A DNA stretch of 64,000 nt from the NCBI RefSeq assembly GCF_001039355.2, contig NW_019775848.1, positions 116,526 to 180,525 of the forward strand, read 5' to 3'. The number at the start of each line of letters is the position of its first letter. The stretch's first letter is position 1. Shown one piece after another: positions 1 through 8,747 of this stretch. The notes under the pieces are model-generated. The model was not told where the DNA came from. It searched no databases and saw only the letters and a list, made by a program, of their open reading frames with translations. Both the position numbers and the translations under genes were made by a program. This DNA is from Lingula anatina. Lineage: Eukaryota; Brachiopoda; Lingulata; Lingulida; Lingulidae.

Positions 1-566
1 AAAAAAAAACTTGAATGGGTGACTCTCCCTCTGTAAAGGTACCTTCCGGCCATTCCATGGTACCTCGGTCCATCATAATGGCCATTTCACAGTATCTCTT
101 CCTCTGTAACATTTTATGTATGTGCTCTTTTAATATTTGTCATGAGTTCAGCATATGAATTTTAAAAAAAAATCATTATTCAAAACTTTAAACAATATAT
201 CCGTACATCCAAATGCACTTGCCAATTCATGTGACATATCAGGTTACTTATGACACCTGGACCTTTTTTTTTATTTCTTATAAAAAAGCAATAATGATGA
301 GATATTGATGAAAATTGTATTCATGGAGGGAATGCTGTGAAATGGTCTGCTGTTGGTATTGAGTTGTAACACAGGTACCGTAAGATCTTGAATATCAAGT
401 TGGCCTTGAGAATTTTGTCATACTTGAAAATGAGCCTCTTGATAATTTTGTAAAGTTCCTCACATAATATGCCCGAGTCGGATTCACATATTTTATAATA
501 TTAATTAATTTTTAAGTGATGAAATTTTCAAGTTTTTACCATATTTTATGTTCTCCCTGACACAAG
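1..566. other. Intron sequence, no gene seen
   Basis: AT-rich sequence upstream of the first recognisable calcium-channel exon. I see no exon of that gene here and no other feature. The acceptor at 565-566 follows a modest pyrimidine tract. Confidence 0.5.
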
Positions 567-2490
567 GTACATCCAGGCAGCAGCGTCTCCCAAGGATATC
601 GTAATTCTGTTGGACTCCAGTGGCAGTATGACTGGGCTGAGGAGCAAAATAGCGCGAACTACAATTAATAAAATTCTTGACACTCTGAGTGATGATGACT
701 ATTTCAACATTATAAGTGTAAGTACAATAAATTTACCACAGGTTCATAACCAAGGGGCCAGGGGGTTCAAGTGAACTGCCATTCTTGCTGGGGAAAGGTC
801 TGTTCTGATTAGAATTTTAGGCACAGTCAGGGTTGACTTTTTCAGAACCCCGCCCCCGCCCTTAGAAATTGCTGTCCACTAGTACATGTATCAAGAGATA
901 AGATTTAAGAGCAGGAGACCTTATATTTTATATGTTAGTATATTTAAGATTTACATCTGATATTTTCTGTTTAAAGATCAAAAGCAAATGATTTAGGTTA
1001 TAGTTTTAGGTTATAAAAGAAAGTATTCTGAGGTCCCATTTTTGATAATACTAGTGAGGCATACATTTTGATCAAGTTTGGTATTTAGAAACCCTTTTTC
1101 TTTTAATGAATTTTTGATCCTATTGATATTTTTCCCTTAATAGTGTATTGAATATGTATATTGAAATGTGTGTTTTACTGAAGACCTCATGTAAACACCA
1201 TGAATAGATTTGCATGTTAATTAGCAAATGTTTTTTTTTTTCAGTATTCTACACAACCATTATATATTGATAAATGTTCTAATAGAACTTTAATACAAGC
1301 GAACATAAAAAATAAAGAGGTGAGTGATTTTGATTTTTTTACTAATTTTTTTTCATGAAAAGGATATATTAATGAACTTTGACTGTGAGATTTATTTATT
1401 TATTCGTTTACTATGAAAAAACATTTAGTAATTAGGTGCTGTTTTCAAATTAATTGAATAGTTTGAAATCTGCAAACTTATTTTATGTCCTAAAAGATTT
1501 CAAGTTAATTTTTCACTTTATTAATGGAATATATTCATTGTAAAGAAATATGGACTTTATCTAAATGTACAACAAAAATCTTTTGCAGAGATTAAAAGAA
1601 GCAGTAAAGGATGTGGAAATAAAAAAAATAGCCCACTTGGATCGAGCCTTGGAGGAGGCATTTGCCTTGCTGGATGTGGTATGTGGCAGAAATAATTGAC
1701 TCATATTAAAGTTTTTATTTGTACCAGTACTATGCAGTCTGCTATGTTAGCCACTAGTCCAACATAATGGACTTAAACATTTTGTATTCTACACTTAAAA
1801 AATCAGGAGTTTTGTTCAATGAGGATAATATTTCCATAGATTAGATCGACCTAACTCCCTGGGGGTTCACGCTAAATAGCTGTCAGCCGGGCAGATGAAA
1901 GTAAATTACCCCCTTACAGCTTGTAGTAGGCGGGACAGACATTTAAGTCGGATTATCTGAAAGTAATCTAGTGAGACTCCCCGCGGGGATAGATCGATCT
2001 AAAATCTATGGGAATAGAGCCTATGTTTAAGTGGACTCCCAGGTAAAAACAGATTCTTCTCGCACAGTTTCTGTCTTGCTCATGAAGATAAAAACTCAAA
2101 ATCCTTAAAATGTTCTATTGAATTTTAAAACACATCATAACAATTACCCAGCCCTCTATGGATCATCCATTGTCTAAGGGTCTCTATTGTCCAGTGGTGA
2201 ATCCTTGCATAAAAAATGGCACTTTATGATGAAAATCAAACCTGGATTTATTGCTTTCAATTCATATAGTTAATATTTTTTAAAAATAATGTTTTTGTCT
2301 CTAAAAAATGAAGTAGAAATAAAAGTGATTAGTTAATAATAGTTATAGTATGTATGTATATGTTCAATAAAGGCCAGATCTGATGGAGAAGGGACCCAGT
2401 GTAACCAGGCCATTATGATCATATCTGACGGCTCTCCTGACACATACGGGGAGGTGTTTGAGAAATGGAACAGGCCAAATATCACAGTGA

Positions 2491-2528
<38 letters not shown>

Positions 2529-2701
2529 CAAATAAGTAACAAGAAAATATAAAAAGATTCTCAGATATTTTTAAAATATGTAATCTGATCAAATTTCTTC
2601 ATTGGCTATTTACCCTCTTTAGGTACGGGTGTTTACCTATCTGATTGGCAGAGAAGTGAAAGATTCCAGAGAAGTCAGTTTAATAGCATGTGCCAATAAA
2701 G
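567..2701 (+). CDS. CACNA2D: Voltage-gated calcium channel subunit alpha-2/delta, partial (VWA domain exons)
   Basis: Auxiliary, extracellular membrane-anchored subunit that raises surface expression of voltage-gated calcium channels. Five exons read in one frame with GT-AG borders: 567-717, 1245-1319, 1589-1678, 2373-2486 and 2623-2701, about 169 residues. The first gives [20 protein letters not shown], the run into the von Willebrand A domain; its DSSGS is the metal-ion-dependent adhesion motif (DxSxS). Later exons give [15 protein letters not shown] and [20 protein letters not shown] ending in ACANKG, which resembles the VWA end of CACNA2D3/4-type subunits. The upstream VGCC N-terminal region and all downstream Cache and anchor exons are absent. 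The reading stops at a good donor at 2702, and a retroelement repeat starts about 10 bases later. No other family combines this leader with ACANKG, so the family call is firm; the paralogue is not. Confidence 0.88.
1822..2024. repeat. Inverted-repeat element, family H (copy a), in a calcium-channel intron
   Basis: The ends are imperfect inverted repeats: left TTTCCATAGATTAGATCGAC, right the complement of TTCCCATAGATTTTAGATCG. The interior contains CTCACTAGATTAC and AAATGTCTGTCCCGCC, which match the interiors of the copies near 31.6, 43.4, 46.7 and 58.9 kb. No coding capacity. It looks like a non-autonomous DNA transposon (MITE). Confidence 0.6.
2493..2525 (+). repeat. (TC)n microsatellite
   Basis: Uninterrupted TC repeat starting six bases inside the intron after the donor at 2487 of the fourth calcium-channel exon, so the donor runs straight into a pyrimidine repeat. 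Confidence 0.95.
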
Positions 2702-2711
2702 GTAAGTGTCA

Positions 2712-3686
2712 ATTCTATTTCGTATAAAAATATCGGTCAGTCTTAAATGAGATATGCTTGCGCATGCGTACTCAGTTAGCTTGTGACATGCGGCTGGGTA
2801 GTCAGCCTGAAAATAGATGCGATCTATTTCTATCAGAATTATAATCTAAAACAAACGTAGTTTGTTTGCTTAAGTTGGAAACATTTTTGCAACGGAGTTG
2901 CAATCTTTTATGCGGCATTTATATTGATCTGTAACGTAGTTACACATTGTAGGCTACGAATCATTTGTGTGCCAAATTTAATTTCAATATGGCGGCCGAA
3001 AGCACGTGTAGTGCTGTTTTACCGGGCCTTTCAAAACCCGCAATAGATACATGTAAGAATAGCGAGGACGTTAAAGCAAAGAAAGTAAAAACTAGAACAG
3101 GAAAGGGGAAACTAGACGAAAAAGCAAAATCTAGTCATAACAGTGATGAATATTTGACTATAATGAAAAATATACAAGAAACTGTGCAGAGACAGGAAAC
3201 GAAAATTAACAGCGTCGTGGGACGCATAGATACTTTAGAGAAACAGTACCTGTATCACGATGAATATTGTGAGGAGAATTATGAATTTGATGAACAGTAT
3301 GATGAAAGGTTGGAGGATGAAACATGCCCGGAGGCAGGTACTAGTAGCACAAACAGATTTGATGATATGACGAAGAGATATAAATTAATAGAGTATACAG
3401 ATGTGGAAGTTGACAGTGTGTTGGCGAGTAGTGTCAATGATTTGTTCACCAATGGGATAGTAGATCATTCAAAGTATACAGAACTTACCAAAGATGAAAA
3501 TAACTCACGGCCAAAAAACTGTGAAAGTTTGGTGATAGTCAAAACCAATAAAATGGTATGGAACATTATTCCTCAATATGCCAAAACAAATGATAAGAAG
3601 TTACAGGATGTTCAAATGTCAGTTGTAAAAGCAGCTACGTTGATGACTAAAGGAATAGACAAACTGGCTAAGTTAGAAACAGGAAA
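2712..3686 (+). mobile_element. Retroelement terminal repeat, copy 1, truncated at an 'n'
   Basis: Near-identical to 4945 onward, starting at ATTCTATTTCGTATAAAAAT in both copies with different flanks, so this is the true left edge. It breaks off at the single ambiguous base 3687, where copy 2 continues. The canonical TG at the left edge is not visible. The repeat lies in the calcium-channel intron about 10 bases after a donor site. It carries an open frame (separate entry). Because copy 2 is followed at once by a primer-binding site, I read the repeat as an LTR; a solo or partial 5' LTR fits here. Confidence 0.75.
2989..3686 (+). CDS. LTR-encoded coiled-coil protein, copy 1 (3' end cut by the n)
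   Basis: Unrecognised protein of at least 232 residues encoded inside the retroelement terminal repeat. I start it at the ATG in CAATATGGCGGCC, because the in-frame codon further up is TTG. It is hydrophilic. A basic segment of about residues 25-50 is followed by a likely coiled coil at about 52-88 (TIMKNIQETVQRQE, RIDTLEKQ), then a very acidic stretch rich in E, D and Y, then a mixed C-terminal half. Few substitutions separate it from the copy at 5222, for example Glu to Asp and Lys to Asn, with no stop in this copy. No gag, protease or polymerase motif is visible. Alternatives are an accessory protein of the element or an unusually long open leader. Function is unknown. Confidence 0.6.
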
Positions 3687-3687
3687 N
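3687..3687. other. Single ambiguous base at a retroelement break
   Basis: One 'n' at the exact point where similarity to the second terminal repeat ends. It probably marks a gap or assembly join rather than a polymorphic base. Confidence 0.8.
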
Positions 3688-4300
3688 AGCATATATGCAA
3701 CACAGTAAATACAATATAAGAAAAACAGATAGGCCAATTGTCATGAAACACACAGGAGTGGTCATTTCTGCTAAAACGCAGGTTGAGTTAAAAATCAGCT
3801 TAATCGGGCCATTATTTTAAAGAAATGCCGTTTTTTCACATTTCCTCAGATTCATTTCTTAGGCATGTTAACAGTTTCATTATTTAATTAATAAGATACG
3901 TAAAAGTGTTTGTTTGGCATTTCCTGCATCTTTACAACATTGTTAGTTGATTATGTAAAAATGATGGTAAACTTGTTATCGTGTATTGTGTAATAAAGTG
4001 TCAAAAATGGAAATAAACTCATATCATTGCAGTTTGTCAGATTCAATCATTAAAATTTGATGTTGAATTTGCAGTTTAACATAATGTACTTTTGCATCAG
4101 AATTGACAGTAGCCCATTTTGTGCATAGTTATTTCCTGTTTTTTGTCTGTACATTTGACAGCTTTGCTGCCTTGTTTTATATTACAATGGATTTATATTT
4201 CAGTTAACAAGTGGATAAGTACCAATTTATTTAAGGTCAAAGTAGCCTAAAGTTTAAGTCTTTAAGTTCAGTTTGCTTTGTGGAATCAATTCTAGTCTGC
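3688..4300. other. Non-coding stretch, 3' side of RABGGTA
   Basis: No gene seen. TTTATT at 4226-4231 reads AATAAA on the minus strand, 70 bases past the RABGGTA stop, and is the likely poly(A) signal of that gene. The rest is plain AT-rich sequence. Confidence 0.45.
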
Positions 4301-4902
4301 TTAGAGGACATAAAAAATAGTACTAAACAAATTCCCCAAGTCACACGTGTAACTGTACTTGGGGGGATATTGTTGCTGCATGTATTTCTCAGCTATCATT
4401 TCCCCGATTTCTTGATGCCATAAAGTGTCACTCTCAATACCTTCTGTATAATTATGTAAACCTAGGCTTAATATGCACTGCTCATACAGGCAAACTGTCA
4501 CTATATTTACCATAGCCTAGGATACCAAATATCAGATTTCAATAAAAGCACACTTCACCCCACTTCACCCCATCCCTTTCCTAGATACTTTCAATATCAT
4601 ATTATATATTTTTTTGATTGAAAGGATACAATTATCTGTAAGAGACAGATCCTCAAGCAGAGGGAGGCACTCCATTTTCTCACAACTCTTCAGCTGGTTT
4701 CCTTTTAGTTTCAGGTTCTTAGCACATTGAAAGCTCTCACCTCCACTGAGGCTGGAAAGTTTGTTATTTGACAGGTCTATACACTCTGCTGTGCACATGT
4801 ACTCAGTGTGACGGAGGGTGGTTAATTCTTTGTTAGATAAGTTTATTGATTTGGCTGACAGGCCTTGTTCTTCTATAGCATTCTCTATGAGAAATTTACT
4901 CC
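4301..4902 (-). CDS. RABGGTA: Rab geranylgeranyltransferase alpha subunit, last two exons (LRR domain)
   Basis: Alpha subunit of the heterodimer that prenylates Rab GTPases in the cytosol. Exon 4589-4902 begins, after a strong pyrimidine tract and CAG, with (R)SKFLIENAIEEQG; this matches the SKFL-EN run that precedes the leucine-rich repeats in RABGGTA. It continues with repeats such as INLSNKELTTL, CIDLSNNKLSSL, NLKLKGNQLKSC and LEDLSLTDNCIL. A 72-base intron (GTATCT...TAG) joins in phase 0 to 4301-4516, which gives a weaker last repeat (CILSLGLHNYTEG) and the stop at 4301. The second exon is assigned by frame and position, less firmly. The catalytic alpha-helical repeat exons should lie at higher coordinates but are absent. 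A retroelement starts 43 bases upstream of the acceptor, and an assembly break lies beyond it. Only the C-terminal portion is therefore present. Confidence 0.72.
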
Positions 4903-5221
4903 CTGAAAAAAAAAAAAAACAAAATGCATAAAGTAAATGGTCAGATTCTATTTCGTATAAAAATATCGGTCAGTCTTAAATGAGATATGCTTGCGCATGC
5001 GTACTCAGTTAGCTTGTGACATGCGGCTGGGTAGTCAGCCTGAAAATAGATGCGATCTATTTCTATCAGAATTATAATCTAAAACAAACGTAGTTTGTTT
5101 GCTTAAGTTGGAAACATTTTTGCAACGGAGTTGCAATCTTTTATGCGGCATATATATTGATCTGTAACGTAGTTACACATTGTAGGCTACGAATCATTTG
5201 TGTGCCAAACTTAATTTCAAT

Positions 5222-6167
5222 ATGGCGGCCGAAAGCACGTGTAGTGCTGTTTTACCGGGCCTTTCAAAACCCGCAATAGATACATGTAAGAATAGCGAGG
5301 ACGTTAAAGCAAAGAAAGTAAAAACTAGAACAGGAAAGGGGAAACTAGACGACAAAGCAAAATCTAGTCATAACAGTGATGAATATTTAACTATAATGAA
5401 AAATATACAAGAAACTGTGCAGAGACAGGAAACGAACATTAACAGCGTCGTGGGACGCATAGATACTTTAGAGAAACAGTACCTGTATCACGATGAATAT
5501 TGTGAGGAGAATTATGACTTTGATGAACAGTATGATGAAAGATTGGAGGATGAAACATGCCCGGAGGCAGGTACTAGTAGCACAAACAGATTTGATGATA
5601 TGACGGGGCCGTAGCGATAGTCCGAAGGTTCAATAGTCCGAAGGTTCATTGGTCCGAATGTTCACTATAGAACCTTCGGACCAATGAACCCTTGATTACA
5701 AAATCGATGAAAACGTTACCACTTTTCGGACCAATGAACCTTCGGACCAATGAACCTTCGGACTATCGAGACGCCCCCGATATGACGAAGAGATATAAAT
5801 TAATAGAGTATACAGACGTGGAAGTTGACAGTGTGTTGGCGAGTAGTGTCAATGATTTGTTCACCAATGGGATATAGTAGATCATTCAAAGTATACAGAA
5901 CTTACCAAAGATGAAAATAACTCACGGCCAAAAAACTGTGAAAGTTTGGTGATAGTCAAAACCAATAAAATGGTATGGAACATTATTCCTCAATATGCCA
6001 AAACAAATGATAAGAAGTTACAGGATGTTCAAATGTCAGTTGTAAAAGCAGCTACGTTGATGACTAAAGGAATAGACAAACTGGCTAAGTTAGAAACAGG
6101 AAATGACACGAGTGAAGGGCTTGGAAAACTCATTGATATGTGTTTTGACCTAAAGCGCCACCTGTGA
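5222..6167 (+). pseudogene. LTR-encoded coiled-coil protein, copy 2, broken
   Basis: Same protein as at 2989, interrupted twice. A 174-bp element with an 8-bp target duplication inserts after the acidic region (5605-5778), and an extra AT near 5874 shifts the frame so that a stop follows FTNGI. Past the shift the frame is intact to the stop at 6165-6167, giving the C-terminus LGKLIDMCFDLKRHL that copy 1 lacks. The unbroken protein would be about 250 residues. The rest is well conserved, so the damage looks recent. Confidence 0.7.
5605..5778. mobile_element. Nested MITE with 8-bp target duplication
   Basis: Precise insertion relative to copy 1. GATATGAC occurs at both edges (5597-5604 and 5779-5786) but once in copy 1. 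The termini are inverted: GGGGCCGTAGCGATAGTCCG on the left, complement of GGGGGCGTCTCGATAGTCCG on the right, both continuing AAGGTTC. Inside, the unit GGTCCGAAGGTTCATT recurs in both orientations. No coding capacity. An 8-bp duplication fits hAT, Merlin or P-like transposases; the termini do not decide between them. Confidence 0.88.
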
Positions 6168-6231
6168 GTAGTTACAGAAGAATGAGAATAAAAAGACATG
6201 TGTGAATTAGCGTGTTCGTCTTTATTTGACA

Positions 6232-6249
6232 TGGTGTCAGAAGCGGGAT
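6232..6249 (+). other. Retroelement primer-binding site, tRNA-Leu type
   Basis: TGGTGTCAGAAGCGGGAT directly follows the terminal repeat. Its complement ends ...CTTCTGACACCA, which matches the 3' end of eukaryotic leucine tRNAs ending in CTTCTGACA plus CCA. This supports calling the preceding repeat a 5' LTR. Confidence 0.75.
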
Positions 6250-6326
6250 AAGAAGTGCCGTGAAAAATCGGACTGAACTATCTCTAGGGGTACTAGAGAG
6301 AGAGGAAACTCAAATCCATTGACGTA

Positions 6327-7537
6327 ATGGCTAAATTCCATCCTCCGGAGAACTTTAGAACGAATGGCCGGAATGGCGCCAACGCTTCATCAGGTATAGA
6401 CAGGCCACTAAACTGGACACGGAGGCCGGGGGAATACAAGTATCAGCTCTGATTTATGCTATGGGAAAGGATGCAGAACAGATATTTTCTACCTTTAAGC
6501 TATCCACAGCAGATGCTACGGCAGAAAATTCAGGTGAGTCCGAGGCAGAGAATTTTGACGTTGTTATTGCCAAGTTTGACGAGTATTTCATTCCAAGGAG
6601 GAATATTATTCATGAAAGGGCAAGATTCCGTCAACGTCGACAGATACCTGGAGAATCAGTTGAGACTTTTTATAGAAACTTAGTGGAACTTTCAGAAAAT
6701 TGTGAATTCACCAACAAGGAAGAAGAGATAAGAGATGCTATTGTAATTGGAATCACCGACAGAGATTGCTCATTAAAACTCCAATTAAAAGCCGACTTGA
6801 CCCTGAAAACAGCATTAGAGATTGTTTGCAGTACGGAACTGATCAAATTGCAAAACAGTACTAATCCAAGTGTTGCAAATGTGAGTGAAGTGGAGAAAGG
6901 AAATAGACAAGCCAGAGGTAAACCCAGAGGTCAAAACAGTCAACAAAGAGGTCAGCCCAGACGATGTGGACAATGTAACCATATACTAGACCACAGACAT
7001 GTAACATGCCCAGCACAAAACAAAAAGTGTAATAAATGCTATAGAATTGGACACTTTGGTGTTGTGTGTCGGAGCACTCGTACTTTTAAAAGCAGTGCTA
7101 GTAAACAAATGGGTAGTGTTCATGAAGTTATTGCAGATGACAATGATGATGTAGAATGTTTCCTTGGATCATTGTTTACAGAGAATAGTAGTAATGATTC
7201 AGAATGGAATGTTAAATTAGACATGAATGGTCAGTCTGTAGATTTCAAAATAGATACAGGGGCAGATACCAGTGTAATTAGTAAGGCAATGTATGAAAGT
7301 CTAAAGCCAAGGCCCACACTCTCTCCCACCACAGTAGTGTTGAATAGTCCAGGTGGAAAATTAACCAACATTGGCAAGTTTGTAGCAAAAACAAAATTTA
7401 AAGAAAAAATGTATACATTTACTGTACATGTTGTCAGAGAGAATGTGAGTAACTTGCTTGGAAGAAGTGCTTGTGTTGACATGGGTTTAGTAACTAGAGT
7501 GTTACAGGCATATTCAGTTGGTACACTTAAGAGTGGC
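6327..7537 (+). pseudogene. gag-pr: Gypsy-type gag with zinc knuckles and protease, frameshifted and truncated
   Basis: Structural polyprotein of an LTR retrotransposon. The start is the ATG at 6327 (MAKFHPPENF), 78 bases after the primer site. One base appears to be missing near 6361; after it the frame continues through a capsid-like region (FDEYFIPRRNIIHERARF, VETFYRNLVELSENC), as in metazoan gypsy Gags. Next come a basic linker, a Cys/His cluster with a canonical CNKCYRIGHFGVVC knuckle (CX2CX4HX4C), an acidic spacer, and a retropepsin with DTGADTSVI and NLLGRSACVDMGL. Reverse transcriptase, RNase H and integrase are absent because the sequence breaks at the n at 7538. Non-functional as it stands. 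Confidence 0.85.
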
Positions 7538-7538
7538 N
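7538..7538. other. Single ambiguous base at a retroelement break
   Basis: An 'n' where the protease frame ends and unrelated sequence begins; same pattern as 3687. Probably an assembly join. Confidence 0.8.
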
Positions 7539-7944
7539 CGAATAAATGAAATATTCATTAATAGTTTTACTTTGTAGGAAATTGCAATCAGCCATTTTGA
7601 AATGCCTTGTCTCTTTGATTTCTGGATGTGAATTCGAAGGGCCCAAAAGACCCATACTTAACAAGCAAATATTGAAACAAAGACAGATAATGTTAAAATA
7701 CAACAAGACACTTAAGCTCAAAGAAAAACGATTCTGCAACGAATATCAAACCCAATTTAACTTAGTGATTTTTTCTCGTTATAAAGCAAATCTAGCCTAA
7801 GGTTGGTCTCTGCTGAAGATTTCAATTTCACTTCCTCCTTGCTAAATTACCATCCAAATGATAAAAAGTGTAGGCCAGTAGTGATGCACCCTCTTTAAAC
7901 CTGAGCTGAAACCACTCAGGAAACCAGTTCACTTTCATTCTTAC
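7539..7944. other. No gene seen; expected phosphorylase exons absent
   Basis: Between the retroelement break and the last visible phosphorylase exon I find no continuation of the domain on the minus strand. The donor at 7944 is sound (GTAAGAATG), so the gene should continue elsewhere. Confidence 0.5.
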
Positions 7945-8681
7945 CTAACAACCTGGTGGTGGTATTACCAGTGGATATTTTTGCCGCTCTGGAGTGACCA
8001 ATCATGGGCAGTTTGGTGGACACAACTCTGTGTTCCCCTATATAGCCTAGTGTGTATACATTGGATTCACCTAGAAAAGGGGTAATTGAATACATGCCAT
8101 TATGTGTTTCACAAGAATTAGATACTTGAAATAGGATGTAAATGATTATGAGTGAGAGAGAGAAAAAAACTCAATAAATAGCTGAAATACAACTTAATTC
8201 AAACCAGTTTAACACCTGCATGCCTGTCACACACACAGATTATATTAATTTCACATGAATGCTTCAAAAAGGCCCTGACGTCCCAAACGTCACCTACCTC
8301 CAGTGCCCTTATATCTCATGAACGTGGTCTTCTCCTCCATCATGGAGTCCACGGCAATCTTCTCGTAGTAGTTGGAGGTGATGATGGCTATGGTAGGCTG
8401 CTGGGCCCGCTGAATTATGGGCATTTGTTTGACAACCTTCACCTCTGAAACAAATAGAACATATAACATCAAAATGCAGTGTTTGACTTTATTCGCCAGC
8501 CTGGGAAATTATATGGAAATGTATTAATTGTATGACAGGTTTACTTTCAGCAAAAGAAGATGCCATAAAATACATTTTTGGTAGGTATTAGTTTTACCAC
8601 TTTATTTTACTTTCATAAAACACAGAAAGTTCTACGGATGAACTTGGATGTAGCTAGTAAACTTATTACTCCCCCTTTTCC

Positions 8682-8747
<66 letters not shown>

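Larger units (their letters stand above)
4945..6231 (+). mobile_element. LTR retrotransposon 5' LTR (copy 2) carrying a nested MITE
   Basis: About 1.29 kb, or about 1.1 kb without the nested insertion. The left edge is the same as copy 1. The right edge reads AATAAAAAGACATG, then TTTATTTGACA, and the primer-binding site follows directly. The polyadenylation-like AATAAA near 6188 and the CA end fit an R-U5 boundary. The element lies 43 bases from the RABGGTA acceptor, on the opposite strand to that gene. An LTR this long with a protein frame inside is unusual for a gypsy-type element. Confidence 0.75.
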
